A stretch of DNA of 64,000 bases from Thozetella sp. PMI_491. Lineage: Eukaryota; Ascomycota; Sordariomycetes; Chaetosphaeriales; Chaetosphaeriaceae. Shown here piece after piece: positions 32,891 to 43,185 of the stretch. The position numbers and the translations under genes are program-made. Location of the stretch: NCBI GenBank assembly GCA_021432635.1, contig MU270059.1, positions 208,003 to 272,002 on the forward strand, read 5' to 3'. Under the pieces are notes generated by a model. It was not told the DNA's origin and searched no databases. It was given only the letters and a program-made list of their open reading frames with translations. Position 1 is the stretch's first letter, and every line of letters begins with the position of its first letter.

Positions 32891-34223
32891 GATTAACAGT
32901 GTTGAAAAGAAGAATTCGATTCGCAAGGAGAGATGAGAATGTGATGGCGTTGGGGGCAGTCGATGTGAGGGGAGCATCCTGTCCTTATATAGGCGAAATC
33001 GATGCATGTATTGCTCGACCTCGTACAAATGTCTACCAGCCTCTGAATTATAACTCCATGTATGCCTCGTGACCCACTACTATAAGATCGCGTCAGGTCA
33101 AGCATCATCGTATGCAATGCAGCGGTACTCGACTTCCCCAGCGAGGATCTTGCAAAGAATTCGGGATCCCGAACACTACGACAAAAGACCCCGGACTAGA
33201 GCCCTTTTCCGTTATCCGCAGTATGCGCTAGGGGAGAGTGACCCAGTTCCGAGACATTTTGTTCCTTCCTCTAAACCAACGTCAGATCCAAGACATCGTC
33301 GATGCTATGGATTGGCGGGCGGTGCCTGGCTACCGAAGCGCTGAGAGCCCGTTTTGTGTGGAATTGTTTGCCCTATCCTTAGCCTCGGGACTGGAGCCGA
33401 CTTTGACCCCTAGGGATACCTCCACGAATTACACAGCAACGCGGGGATTCATATTGTGGTATGCAGGATGACAGATTCAAATCGGGCTGAGCCGTGGAAT
33501 GATGAGCTGCGTCCGGTGACCATGCTCGCAGCAAGACGCATGAGCTCGGACGCAATAAACAGATGTAGTAAATGCAGTAATCGGCTAGACGGGAGGAAAA
33601 TTGTTCGATCATCACTCTCTTGTGGCCAGTGCAAGCAAGCCAGCGGAGAACCGGATGTAGGTTGCAATTTAGTATAACAGATACATCTCTAGGCGTCGTG
33701 GTCTGTGCTAAGACATAGCGATCATCCGTTGTGGTAGCCAATGAGGTGTATAAGAGTTATGCGCCCGCAGCGATACCGAGCCAAGTAATCTCCTCCGCAG
33801 GGGATAATTTAGGCAATTGGGCGAAATTGGAAGCTCTGCGGAAGATCTAAAAGCTTGTGGAAATTGGAAACGCTTTCCCGGCCCCATTCTGAAAGACCTC
33901 TATCCGCGCTGAGCGAACAGCGTATTTAGCTAATCATCTTCACAACACAGAGTCACAACACGGAGAAAACTAGCTATGTGGACTTAAATGACTTATATCT
34001 AGAACAGAGACTAGATTATTTGACAAAATTAATGCTGCAGCAAGCATCAACTTCATTGTGTCAGGCTTTGTTTAGGTAGAGAATATCAGAATAATCAATA
34101 CCTATCGAGATGTCCACAGCAAAGGTATCACTCATACCCCTTTTCCCGACCCGCACATAAAAGATTGAGGGAAGGAAGCACTGCAAGATGAGTTCAGTCA
34201 ATGGTAAAACATATTTCGCCATC
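32891..34223. other. Intergenic stretch containing a diverged repeat
   Basis: About 1.3 kb with no supported gene. The part 33707-33883 is similar in sequence and orientation to 39530-39711. The rest has only short unsupported ORFs. Confidence 0.5.
33707..33883. repeat. Copy 1 of a diverged dispersed repeat
   Basis: Shares ordered blocks with 39530-39711, for example gcgatcatc then ccaatgaggtgt, a caatctcc-like block and a ctgtggaaa-like block. By eye identity is moderate with small gaps. No coding function is visible. It may be a remnant of a duplicated gene end or an old mobile element. Confidence 0.55.
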
Positions 34224-37200
34224 TCAATAGGCCCCCTCTCGCTTCGTCCATGCGGGCTGTGGCGACAAAGCGGGACTATCCATACCCGATGCAATAATGG
34301 CATCAATCTCCAAGACCAGTCCACCCAGCCTAGCTCCGTCTTTTTCCAAGGCCCAGAGAGTCAAAGCAATGTAGTTTGTCCCGCTGTAATTCAGTATCCC
34401 TTGTGGCACTGGAAACCGTGTTTGTGGACCGAGGTGATTGACTAGCTCAGTTAGCATTGGACCTCAAGACCCCCGATAAACTAGAAGAACGGCAGAACAC
34501 ACTGTACTTCCCAAACTGATACCCATTCACAAAGAGCTGAACTCTGTACTTTGCCGGTATTCTACCATTTTCCGTCTTGTTTGCGAACACAAAACTCATC
34601 GGCACATCGAAGCCGGTTGGAACTTTTAGTGTAAAGTTGGTGCTGAAGAAGCCTAGACCTGCAGCAAGGATACCTTCCATAGGCGCTCGTAGCTCCCAGT
34701 CTAGAGCTGGAGGACTGGGAAGATGAAAGCCTTGCCTTTCTGCGTACATAGCTCCCTCATTTAGTGGACCCCGCGCTAGGTCTCGGTACTGCTCTCCGCC
34801 CAGATTGCCGGTCAGCTTCCACCGCACGTCGCTCTGAGGATGACCGGAGAGCGTGTAGTTGACGATACCTCGCGGCATCTGCATGGTGTTGTATCCCGGC
34901 GTCCAGTTAGTCTCCTGGCCCATGTGGTCGATTACAACGGTGACGACATAGATAGCTCCCGGAACCAATGGCGGAAGAGGGAGCGTTTGATTGTGGTCCC
35001 TGGCCTGGCCGTTGCCTTCATACGAGCCCACAAACGTAGAATTGATCCAAATAGATTGACCGAAGGCTGCGCCTCCCATGGTCCATAGTGACAGATCGTC
35101 CTCGTTCCCCCTTGCAGTGAAGTAACCCCGATAGACAAGGGAGCCAGTGGTGTAGCCGTAGTCGCTCGCTACGAGTGATGTAGGGGTCAGGAGAGTAAAG
35201 GGCACACCGTAGTTGTCGAAATATGTGCTACTAGTGGTGTTTCGATCAGCTATTGTCCAGAGAGAGTCATCATATGACGACTGGATTTCCGGCAGAGAGT
35301 CTAAATATCTCCATTGCAGCGCACCAAGCTTCGGTATCTCCAGTGGCGGTGTGGAGTATTCTAGAGTTGCTGAGAGGCGGCCATAGGCTGACTTGACTCC
35401 GGGCACCTTTTTTCCGTTGAAGTAGATGTTATTGGATCCAGGAAGGCCGGCGATGACTTCGAGCTCTGTAGTCGCATTGAGGTCACCAGTCAGATATAGC
35501 GCTGTGCCAGACCGTACCGCAGTTCGCATGAGATAGCCCGCCTTGATAATCACCGAGCCTTTGGCACTGGAGGTGTAGTTATTTACTGGCGCGGGAGCTT
35601 CAAGCTGAAGTTTCCAGTAGTTGTATGCTTCATTGCGCCACAGAAGGTACACATCTAGGTGGTCGCCATAATGCAATATCTTCCTCGTCGGGGTGACTTC
35701 CCACTGTATTACGATGGCCGATCCGATAGTCTCGATCTTCACTGGGGCCCCTTCGATGCCCCCCTCGACGACCGGCTCGCCGAGTTTGGAAGAGAAGGCG
35801 AGCTCATGCGTCTCCCCGACTCCGCCATATAGAATAAGCACTCGTTTTGCACCGGTGGCACTTTGGGTGTAAACATCAGCGGAAGAGTAGATTAGATTGT
35901 ATCCACCAACGTCATAATCCGTGAGGTGAATCTTGGAATCTCGTCCATTTAGCGTCAAGGTTCCTCCAAGTTGCGGAATAGTTATGTCGCCGATACTAGT
36001 GTTGACCGTGAGCTTATAAGGCGTCGAGTTGAGGGACTCCGCAGCCGAGTGTCGCGTGATATAAAATACAGTAGACTTGGCGAAGAGCGGAGTGGTAGTG
36101 ATCTCTGACGTGCTAACAAACGATGTACTTGTGCGGTTTCCAGGTGTTGCTTCCAGGTAGGCAGGCGAAGAAGTAATGAACTGCGCCTCAAGCTTAGCCT
36201 CGGCATACTTTTCGCGATCAATCATTCGATTCTCCCGGATTGCCGCTCCGTAGTCGTAGGACGTATATCCCCCAGACTGCCCTAGATTGCCCCAGTTGGT
36301 TCCACCGTAGGTCTACCCGCAGATTAGCACTTGCTGCACAAATGCCAGGGAAACCTAACTGACCATGTACACGTTGAATATGGCAACCCCAAAACTGAAC
36401 GCATTTTTGTAGAACACCCTTTCCGCTTCATAGTTCACCAACGAAGCACAGTTATCGAGGCCCACCCCGCCCCTGCTATTATCAGCGCAGGTCAGCATGT
36501 TGAGGAGTTGTACCACTCACCAAGAATCAATAGCCCCTCCCTGAAACTCGGGGATCGCGTACGGCGTTCCTGGGCTCTGCTGAAGATGAAGGGTTCGAAA
36601 ATCCGTGGGCAGGCTTCCAGCACTCCATACGGAAGGGTTGGCACCTAGCAGAGAAAGTTAGGCCGAGACCCATTGTCTTGACTGGAATGGCTCACAGTCC
36701 CATCCAATGGGATAATTATCATGCCCGTATATATCCGGGCCTCCAGGCTTCCCAGGAGTAAAGAGGCCAATTGCTGCAGCCTCGTTGTTGACAAACGGCA
36801 CAACAATTCCGGCACGCCGATACTGCTCATTCACATATTCGATGTATCCCACATCTGGCCACTTCACCCACGAAGCTCCGTATGTATATTCGTTCTCTGC
36901 TTGGAAAAGAATCACAGGCCCGCCGTTCGTAATCTGAGCATCTGCAATAATTTTGCCAATGTTTGCGACATAGGTGTCCGTCGCGCTTTCGTAGCATGTC
37001 GCGTTAGTTCTCAGCAGGCAGGCATCTCGTGCTAGCCAGCCAGGGAAACCGCCACCAGCTACTTCGGCGTTGATGTACGGCCCAGGACGCGCCAGTAGAT
37101 AGATTCCGGACTGTGCAGCTGCTCGGAAGAACTCCTCAAAACCGAACACTCCGTCTGCAACAAAGTGCCCTGGGTTTCCCTCAAGCAGTGCCCAGTCAAC

Positions 37201-37531
37201 GTAGAATGAGACGCCCGTATAACCGAGAGCCTTTATCTTTTGGAACACGTCGAGCCACAGACCCGGCACTGGCAGTCGCCATGGATGGAACTCGCCAGAG
37301 TAGAACATGATACGTTCTCCATGGACAAACAACGAACGATCATCCCATGTCACCTAGGTTTCGTCAGCACAAGCACCTCTTATGCGAGCAGTCATGCAGT
37401 ACCAAATCTTGCAGGGCGGTGCGTTTCCCTGGATCAATAACCTGCATATCTCTGCCCCCCAAGCGCAGTGCGGAAACATCGGCTCCATGTAGTGCCAACA
37501 ACGTGGCTATAAGACAGCGCAGAGAGACCAT
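34224..37531 (-). CDS. GH35 beta-galactosidase, secreted
   Basis: Six exons (37531-37403, 37353-36696, 36644-36521, 36472-36364, 36312-34503, 34441-34224) join to 1,015 aa, the usual length of fungal LacA-type enzymes. It hydrolyses terminal beta-galactosyl residues from lactose, galactan or hemicellulose side chains outside the cell. A signal peptide ([21 protein letters not shown]) is followed by [20 protein letters not shown] and FHPWRLPVP. The acid/base Glu lies in QAENEYTYG, the nucleophile Glu in YAIPEFQGG, and [22 protein letters not shown] follows. The later part contains the beta-galactosidase jelly-roll domains and ends with [18 protein letters not shown] and [14 protein letters not shown]. 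Every intron is GT-AG, 48-61 bases, and phases close. Many sequons fit secretion. Confidence 0.95.
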
Positions 37532-38224
37532 CGTCAAGTTGCACAATCTTGAAGGAAGTGTTGAGGTGCAAGGGGTACAGCTCTGAAGCGCTGTACAAAG
37601 CAACGCTTTCGACACGGAAGGTACGATGAATTTTCTCGGATGCTGCCCATGGACAAGCCATGTTGAGCTTGATACGGAAAAATGGCCCCTCGGTTGGCGA
37701 TATTTTGCCCCGGTGGTGGCCCATGGTTGGTGGAATTATCCGGACCTAATATGTGCGTCTGCCCTCATTAAGCCCCTGCTTAGAAAAGCTCGTCATGAGT
37801 GGAGTAGCAAATCGGAAGTGCTCCGACTAGATGTTCTTGGAGCCTGGCGGTGTTTTTGCTCTTCCGCGCAGTTTTGATAGTCCTCCAGCCACTAGCACAA
37901 GTTTAGCAGCAGCTCCGTCACCTCCCCATTCCGGGCCAGTTTCTTTCATTGGATACGCGTAGGTGCTTTTAGTATCGCACTGTGGTAATATCTAGGTAGT
38001 TTTCTTGAAAGGATTTTTAACGCTTAATAACCCTGAATAAACCAATTCAAGGCGCTGGGCCTTGTCGGATACTCCCTACGCAGACCTGAAGATCTCGCTC
38101 CTATGGAACATCGGGTTCGATATAAAGCTCACAAATTGAGCGACCGCGCCCTCGAAGTCTTTGGCCATCGATGAACCCATAATCGGCATTCCCACTTCAA
38201 TCACCTTCTTGCTCACCGCTCGCC
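37532..38224. other. Intergenic stretch, no gene seen
   Basis: About 0.7 kb upstream of the beta-galactosidase, presumably its promoter. No supported coding sequence. Confidence 0.55.
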
Positions 38225-38788
38225 TTAGCTATGAATCATTCCCCAATTGACAATCAGCAACACGCCACCCGTGTTGTTGTTGCAAGCGACTCCGGCGATG
38301 GCCTGGATGTGCCCGTTCTGCGAGTTGCCTACGTAACTGTTGATGTAGAATCGCAGGTCATTGGTACCAAAGAACATGCTTTGCGTCTGCGATGGCACCT
38401 GAAACTGTAGGGCAAACTGGCATGTCCCTGATGATGCGATGGTAGCCCAGCCATTTGGCGGATGGAAGTCGCTGACATCTACCGTCCAAAACCCCGGCGA
38501 GATAGCCGCCACGGCGCTACTGATGGCCGCGCAGTCCGCAGCTACTGGCGTGTCGTCCCCGTATGTGAATGTTGGGTTGGCCTCACCGCAGTAATCATCG
38601 CGGCCACCTGACGTAAATGTCAGTCGCTTGGAGAGCGACTGCGCCGCCGAGGCAGAACCTAACGGGTGAAAGGTGACGCCCCGGGGCTCGAGATCGACCG
38701 AGCGCGCAGCATGCTGAACTGCAGCAGCTAAAGCGCCACCTATGGTCGATACCGCGACGAGCAATGAGATGTAATTTGGGGCGTACAT
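38225..38788 (-). CDS. Ecp2-like secreted effector candidate (Hce2 domain)
   Basis: A single-exon gene of 187 aa from the ATG at 38788. The open frame continues 40 codons upstream, but the signal peptide (MYAPNYISLLVAVSTIGGALA) starts here. A short pro-region ends in a SLSKR dibasic site. The mature part begins near TFTSGGRDDYCGEANPTF and shows Hce2 hallmarks: DCAAISSAVAAISPGFWTV, GTCQFALQF and a final VNWGM. Hce2 proteins are homologues of Cladosporium fulvum Ecp2 and are widespread in fungi. Roles range from host-cell effects to fungus-fungus interactions. Intact by sequence. Actual activity is unknown. Confidence 0.82.
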   Translation of the reverse strand: MYAPNYISLLVAVSTIGGALAAAVQHAARSVDLEPRGVTFHPLGSASAAQSLSKRLTFTSGGRDDYCGEANPTFTYGDDTPVAADCAAISSAVAAISPGFWTVDVSDFHPPNGWATIASSGTCQFALQFQVPSQTQSMFFGTNDLRFYINSYVGNSQNGHIQAIAGVACNNNTGGVLLIVNWGMIHS

Positions 38789-39529
38789 CTTTGCTAAGGG
38801 AATTGGGTTACCTGATTGTCTAAATTTGAGGCCGAGATAGATTTCTATAACTTGTGCCCAGGTGCCTCGAAGCTCACAGAACATGAACACACACCTAAGA
38901 AATGGCACACATTTATATCTTTTCGCAAGTCAATGATCATTCCTGACGGATCTGGATGTCAGTTAGCACCGAGTGGCGGGCTCCTATGTGACTAGCCCCC
39001 AAAATTATGCATCACGCTGCCGCCTCGAGAGACGCAGTCATCTTGGTCAACCACAATACAAATGCCACAGTAGCCAATCAAATAGTACGCCGAGCGATAT
39101 ACCGTAGAGGGAAGAGGCACAGCGCATATTATCAGCGCTTGATACGCTGCGTTAACACGTCCAAGGCAACATAGACAACCATGTGCCTCTCGATAATGGA
39201 CTTGTAAGCAATGCAGCATGAATGCTGACGTCACTGCAACGAGCTCAGCCCGGATGGTGGGCATTTGGTTTCCACTCCTAGGTCCATGTTTCAAGCCACT
39301 CGGCCGTCTCCTTCCATTGCTGCGATTCCCGTTTCCTCGTCGGGTGATTCTCCTGAGTTATACTGCCTCCCCCTAGCTGCCCCAAAGGCTAGCAGTCGAC
39401 GAATCATATGCCCTGCCTCGAGTAAGCTACTAGGTGTTCGAACGTCACAACCAAAGCGATACACAAGAATAGTAGGGCGCCTGGTGCTAAATAGTCGATC
39501 TCTCGCTGAGATCTGAGAACATATGCAGT

Positions 39530-39711
39530 GATAAGACACGGCGATCATCAGTTACCAATAACCAATGAGGTGTCGAAGACGCGCGCACCCACAGCGAGTA
39601 TCTGGTTAAGCAATCTCCCAGCGAGGCTGAATAATGCAGCTAGGCGATAGAAGATGGGAAGCCTTGTAGAAGTTCTAACGACCTGTGGAAAGTACATACG
39701 CTGTCTTGGCC
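39530..39711. repeat. Copy 2 of a diverged dispersed repeat
   Basis: Matches 33707-33883 in the same orientation with small gaps; shared blocks include gcgatcatc and ccaatgaggtgt. On the minus strand it reads as an open stretch (FYRLAALFSLAGRLLNQILA) that could be part of the decayed gene just upstream at 39.9-40.7 kb. Confidence 0.55.
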
Positions 39712-39896
39712 GATTACCAGATGCGATATCCATAGAGCAAGAGGGTCCATGAGTATATCAAAGATAAAATAACCATGAGCCAAAACATGTCTCAAGCACA
39801 AAAGACATAGATCGCCAAAGTTCAATTTATAATTTCCTCTTCCCATTCAAGCCCTGCCTTTTCCAATCAATTCTATCACATGGTATCTTTATTTCA

Positions 39897-40660
39897 TTAC
39901 GCATTCTGCATGTTCCAGCCCAGTCTGCTTGTCCAGATAGCCCAAGAATGCCCCCCCGCCTGACACTGCTGAAGACCGTAATCTAGAAAGCTCACCGCAT
40001 AGAGAAGTGCTGCTAGAGGGCCAGGTATCCGGTGCTCGGGCATTCTGGGTCTCAAAAACCTGTCTGCTAGTGCAATTGACATGTAGTCCCCATCCAAGCT
40101 TGTGGGCCAGAGCTAATCGCTGCTACCTACCTTAGTCTCGATTAGGCCGACGGCGTTACGTGGGGGTCAAGACGCTTGCCATTAAGTAAAAATATACCCC
40201 TTCCGACCGGCCAGTCCATGACTCTTGGCATCATAAAGACAGCGGTGGCGGGGCTTGCCAATAGGCCAAGACATAGCCATGGAAGAGCAGCTTGACGAAA
40301 GCTCGTCTCCTCCAGGGTAGCCCGGAGTGTGCCTGGGTATAACACACCGCTCCAGAACTTAGCTGATTAGAAATGGCTAGCCGGTTGATGATCCCAAGCT
40401 CGATAGCGCGGAAGAATGTTTGGAACTTTTGCACCAAACAAAGGACGAGATATTGGATGGCGCGCCAGCCAGCACACAAAGCGAGCGAAGGCCACAGGGA
40501 GTACAGGGGTTTCGTCGTATTGTGTACCCGCCTTTGGCTCTCCGCGTTTGACTCGTGCTGGACGATACAAGAGTAAGATTTTCGAGCTCAAGGAAGCCCA
40601 TTTCGGTTTGGCTACCTCTTGCAAATTTGTTTTCCGGGCTTGTTACAATCCATAGACATG
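39897..40660 (-). pseudogene. Decayed gene of unknown family
   Basis: Three successive minus-strand open stretches (about 40624-40367, 40345-40142 and 40097-39897) have plausible protein composition, but stops separate them and no start is convincing. Splice sites that would join them could not be settled by eye. I do not recognise the product. A real multi-exon gene is the alternative. Confidence 0.3.
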
Positions 40661-41427
40661 TACGAAAGCCTTACTCCCCTTCCGTCCCCAATAGGAGATA
40701 GCCGGGCTTCAGCTATTCCACCGGCCAATCATCTGCTATCATACCTCTGGTAAGGCATTCTATCTGCGTAAATGGTTGCGAGCTACCTAGCCAAGATTCC
40801 AACACGAAATATGCCCTTGTACACGCTGGCATTAAACGGCTTAAAGTTCATAGTAAAATAAGGCACAGGATCACACTTGATTTGACGAGATATGGACGGC
40901 CTCTGTTGCATTGATTCCTCAGGTAGGTGATACCTAAATATGGTGACATGATATAAGAATTACTTTGCCGGCAGGTGTGCACGCGGCGGATTACTTCATT
41001 CGCTGCAGCTCCAACATTGCACCCTTTGGGCCCCCCAAACGAAGGATGCCTTTTCTGAGTTTAAATTCGGCGCAAAGCCGCGCACCAACGCCAGAAAGAA
41101 GGCTAGCGAGGTTCGATATCTCAACTATCAGAGTTATAGCTACTCGCAGCAAATGTAAACAAGTTTGCTAACGGGGCTGCTCCTGTGGACATCAAGCACA
41201 TGCCATGTTTCTCGGGAAGGCACTTCCGCGTGAAGGCGGGATGGAAATTGCGTCTACTTGCATTCAGAGATGTTACGCAGCTCGCGAGCTGTCCGAAAAT
41301 ATTGACTAGATAAAGCGAAAGTCATATACATGTATTGTCTACCTAGGCCGACATTTCGCATGGTGGTGCTAGAACTCGCCCACCCCTCTCAAGCCAACCC
41401 TGAAGCAAAGACCAGTAGTCTTTCGCT

Positions 41428-43185
41428 TCACTCCTGGTTCTTGATAATGACTTTCATTTCTTTGCCACTGGCTACGGCGTCGAGAGCATCTTGCGACCTG
41501 GACAGAGGGAACACTGCCGTAATCAGCTGCTTGAGGTCAACCACACCGCGAGCCAGCAGGTCAATGGCGGATGGGAAACACGAAGCGGTGTACCGCGTGA
41601 GGCCTTGTGTCTCTGAGTTAGGACGTTGTTCTCTTTGAGGGACGGTGTAACGACAAGGGGGCATGACGCCACCCCACGGGGAAGTCACGTACCTCTTACG
41701 TCAAGGTCCTTATTCGACACTGCGAGGGTCGGGAAGCTGTGTGTCTGGAGATGGCCGAGGCCGACTTGGAGATCTATCAGAAAATGTTAGTCACGCCCTC
41801 TGAACACCGATAACGAAAACCTTGGATGTGGACACGGAGAGGTGCTTACAGGTGCCACCTTGCTTGCAGATTGCTACGCCGTGCATCATTGCGTCCTCGG
41901 CACCGCTCGCCTCAATCACGGTGTCGACTCCGTCCTCGTGGGTCAGTCCAACCTCTTCAAGAATTTTCTCCATCCGCATCTTTGCGCACTCCCAGTTAGC
42001 ATCGCCTGCCGTCTCGCCATTAGCTCTGGCGTGGCCGTTAGTCGTGTGTGAGTCGTCAGTACGGTGCTCTACATTAGATTCCGTAGCATAAGGGAGCTGT
42101 GTTATATGGAACACGTGGTCGATAATTGGCTTTCCGGTCAACGGGGAGAGATATTTCTTCGCAAATTCAACGCGAGAAGGGTTAATCTCAAAGGCGATAA
42201 TCTTCCGAGCAGAGTATGCATGTGCGACTGCGGCTGTAATAAGACCAATTGGGCCACAGCCGCTATGACAAAGTATTATTAGCCAAATGATGGGTGATTG
42301 TAGGGGTCCGGGGACTGACAAGATGGCAACAGTTTGGTGTGCTCTCAGATCCGCTCGTTTAGCTATTTGGACACCAATCTGGGGACACCGTTAGGGACAA
42401 CTCCGCCATGCACGATATAGCGTATGATGTGGCGAAACAACTCACTGCTAGAGGCTGGATGCTTCCGGCCACATCCCAGTCAATGCCCTCAGGGATGATG
42501 GGGGCCATATCAGCGGGCAGCGCGAAGTATCTACCAATTTTATGAGCACTTGAGCTGGCACAAACTGTAGGCACGACGAGCGCTAGAACTACCACCTGCT
42601 TACCTGGATAATGATCCTTGGGAGCCAGGGGCACCGCAGTATCGCATATCTAACGGTGTCAATATCGACGAAAGGGGTGATAGGCGAGGTGAGAAGATAA
42701 ATTACCCAAACAGATATTGCCTCGTCCATTCTTGCAGTTAACACATCGTCGGCATGGAAGGCCGGGCTCAACTGCATTAGAGTCAGCAAAGCAGACGTCA
42801 AGGCCCCGTTATAGGACACGGGCAGAGGGGATGCTCGCGAAAGCACTGGCCAGCTAGACTTACTGGCCACCTTGTCGCCAATTTTGTGTGTGGTCACGTA
42901 TTCCCCGACTGCAATAACCTCTCCGGCGGCTTCGTGGCCCATCACCATGGGCTCCACGACCGGCCGGCCTCCTACCCCGCCAGAGAGGTAGCCGTGCATG
43001 TCGGAGCCGCAGATGCCGTTCGAGATAACCTTGACGAGGAGGCCATCGGGCTGAAGGATTGGCAGAGGAACCGGCTGTACGCTGATGGTTTGCTTCTTCA
43101 GCAGGACACAGGAGGTGTTGGGAGGAAGGTTGAGGGCGAGCACGCTTGGGGGCTGCACGTCCGTCAGCCGGTGGAAGCGTGACAT
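41428..43185 (-). CDS. Zinc-dependent polyol/alcohol dehydrogenase (sorbitol/xylitol type)
   Basis: Eight exons can be phased from the ATG at 43185 to the stop at 41428, giving about 400 aa. It belongs to the medium-chain dehydrogenases that oxidise polyols such as xylitol, L-arabinitol or sorbitol with NAD. The catalytic zinc region reads SNGICGSDMHGYL and MVMGHEAAGEV. The structural zinc loop PCRRCVNCKNGRGNIC appears only after splicing two short exons. The Rossmann motif is FGCGPIGLITAAV. The C-terminus (ARGVVDLKQLITAVFPLSRSQDALDA) is typical. A polar, Asn/Gly/Thr-rich insertion lies between the Rossmann domain and the EASGAEDAM segment. Cytosolic, no signal. Exact substrate undetermined. 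Confidence 0.87.

Larger units (their letters stand above)
38789..41427. other. Long gene-poor stretch with decayed ORF fragments
   Basis: About 2.6 kb. Minus-strand fragments between about 40660 and 39897 have protein-like composition but stops between them (for example LYRPARVKRGEPKAG, LPWLCLGLLASPATAVFMMP and VMDWPVGRGIFLLNG, and ALLYAVSFLDYGLQQC). They look like one decayed multi-exon gene whose family I do not recognise. The segment 39530-39711 is copy 2 of the repeat also found at 33707-33883. Confidence 0.45.

Noticed and set aside
32891-33028. 46-codon N-terminal extension of the DUF6923 protein
   Set aside because: The signal-type N-terminus starts at 32890, and the extension looks like leader sequence.
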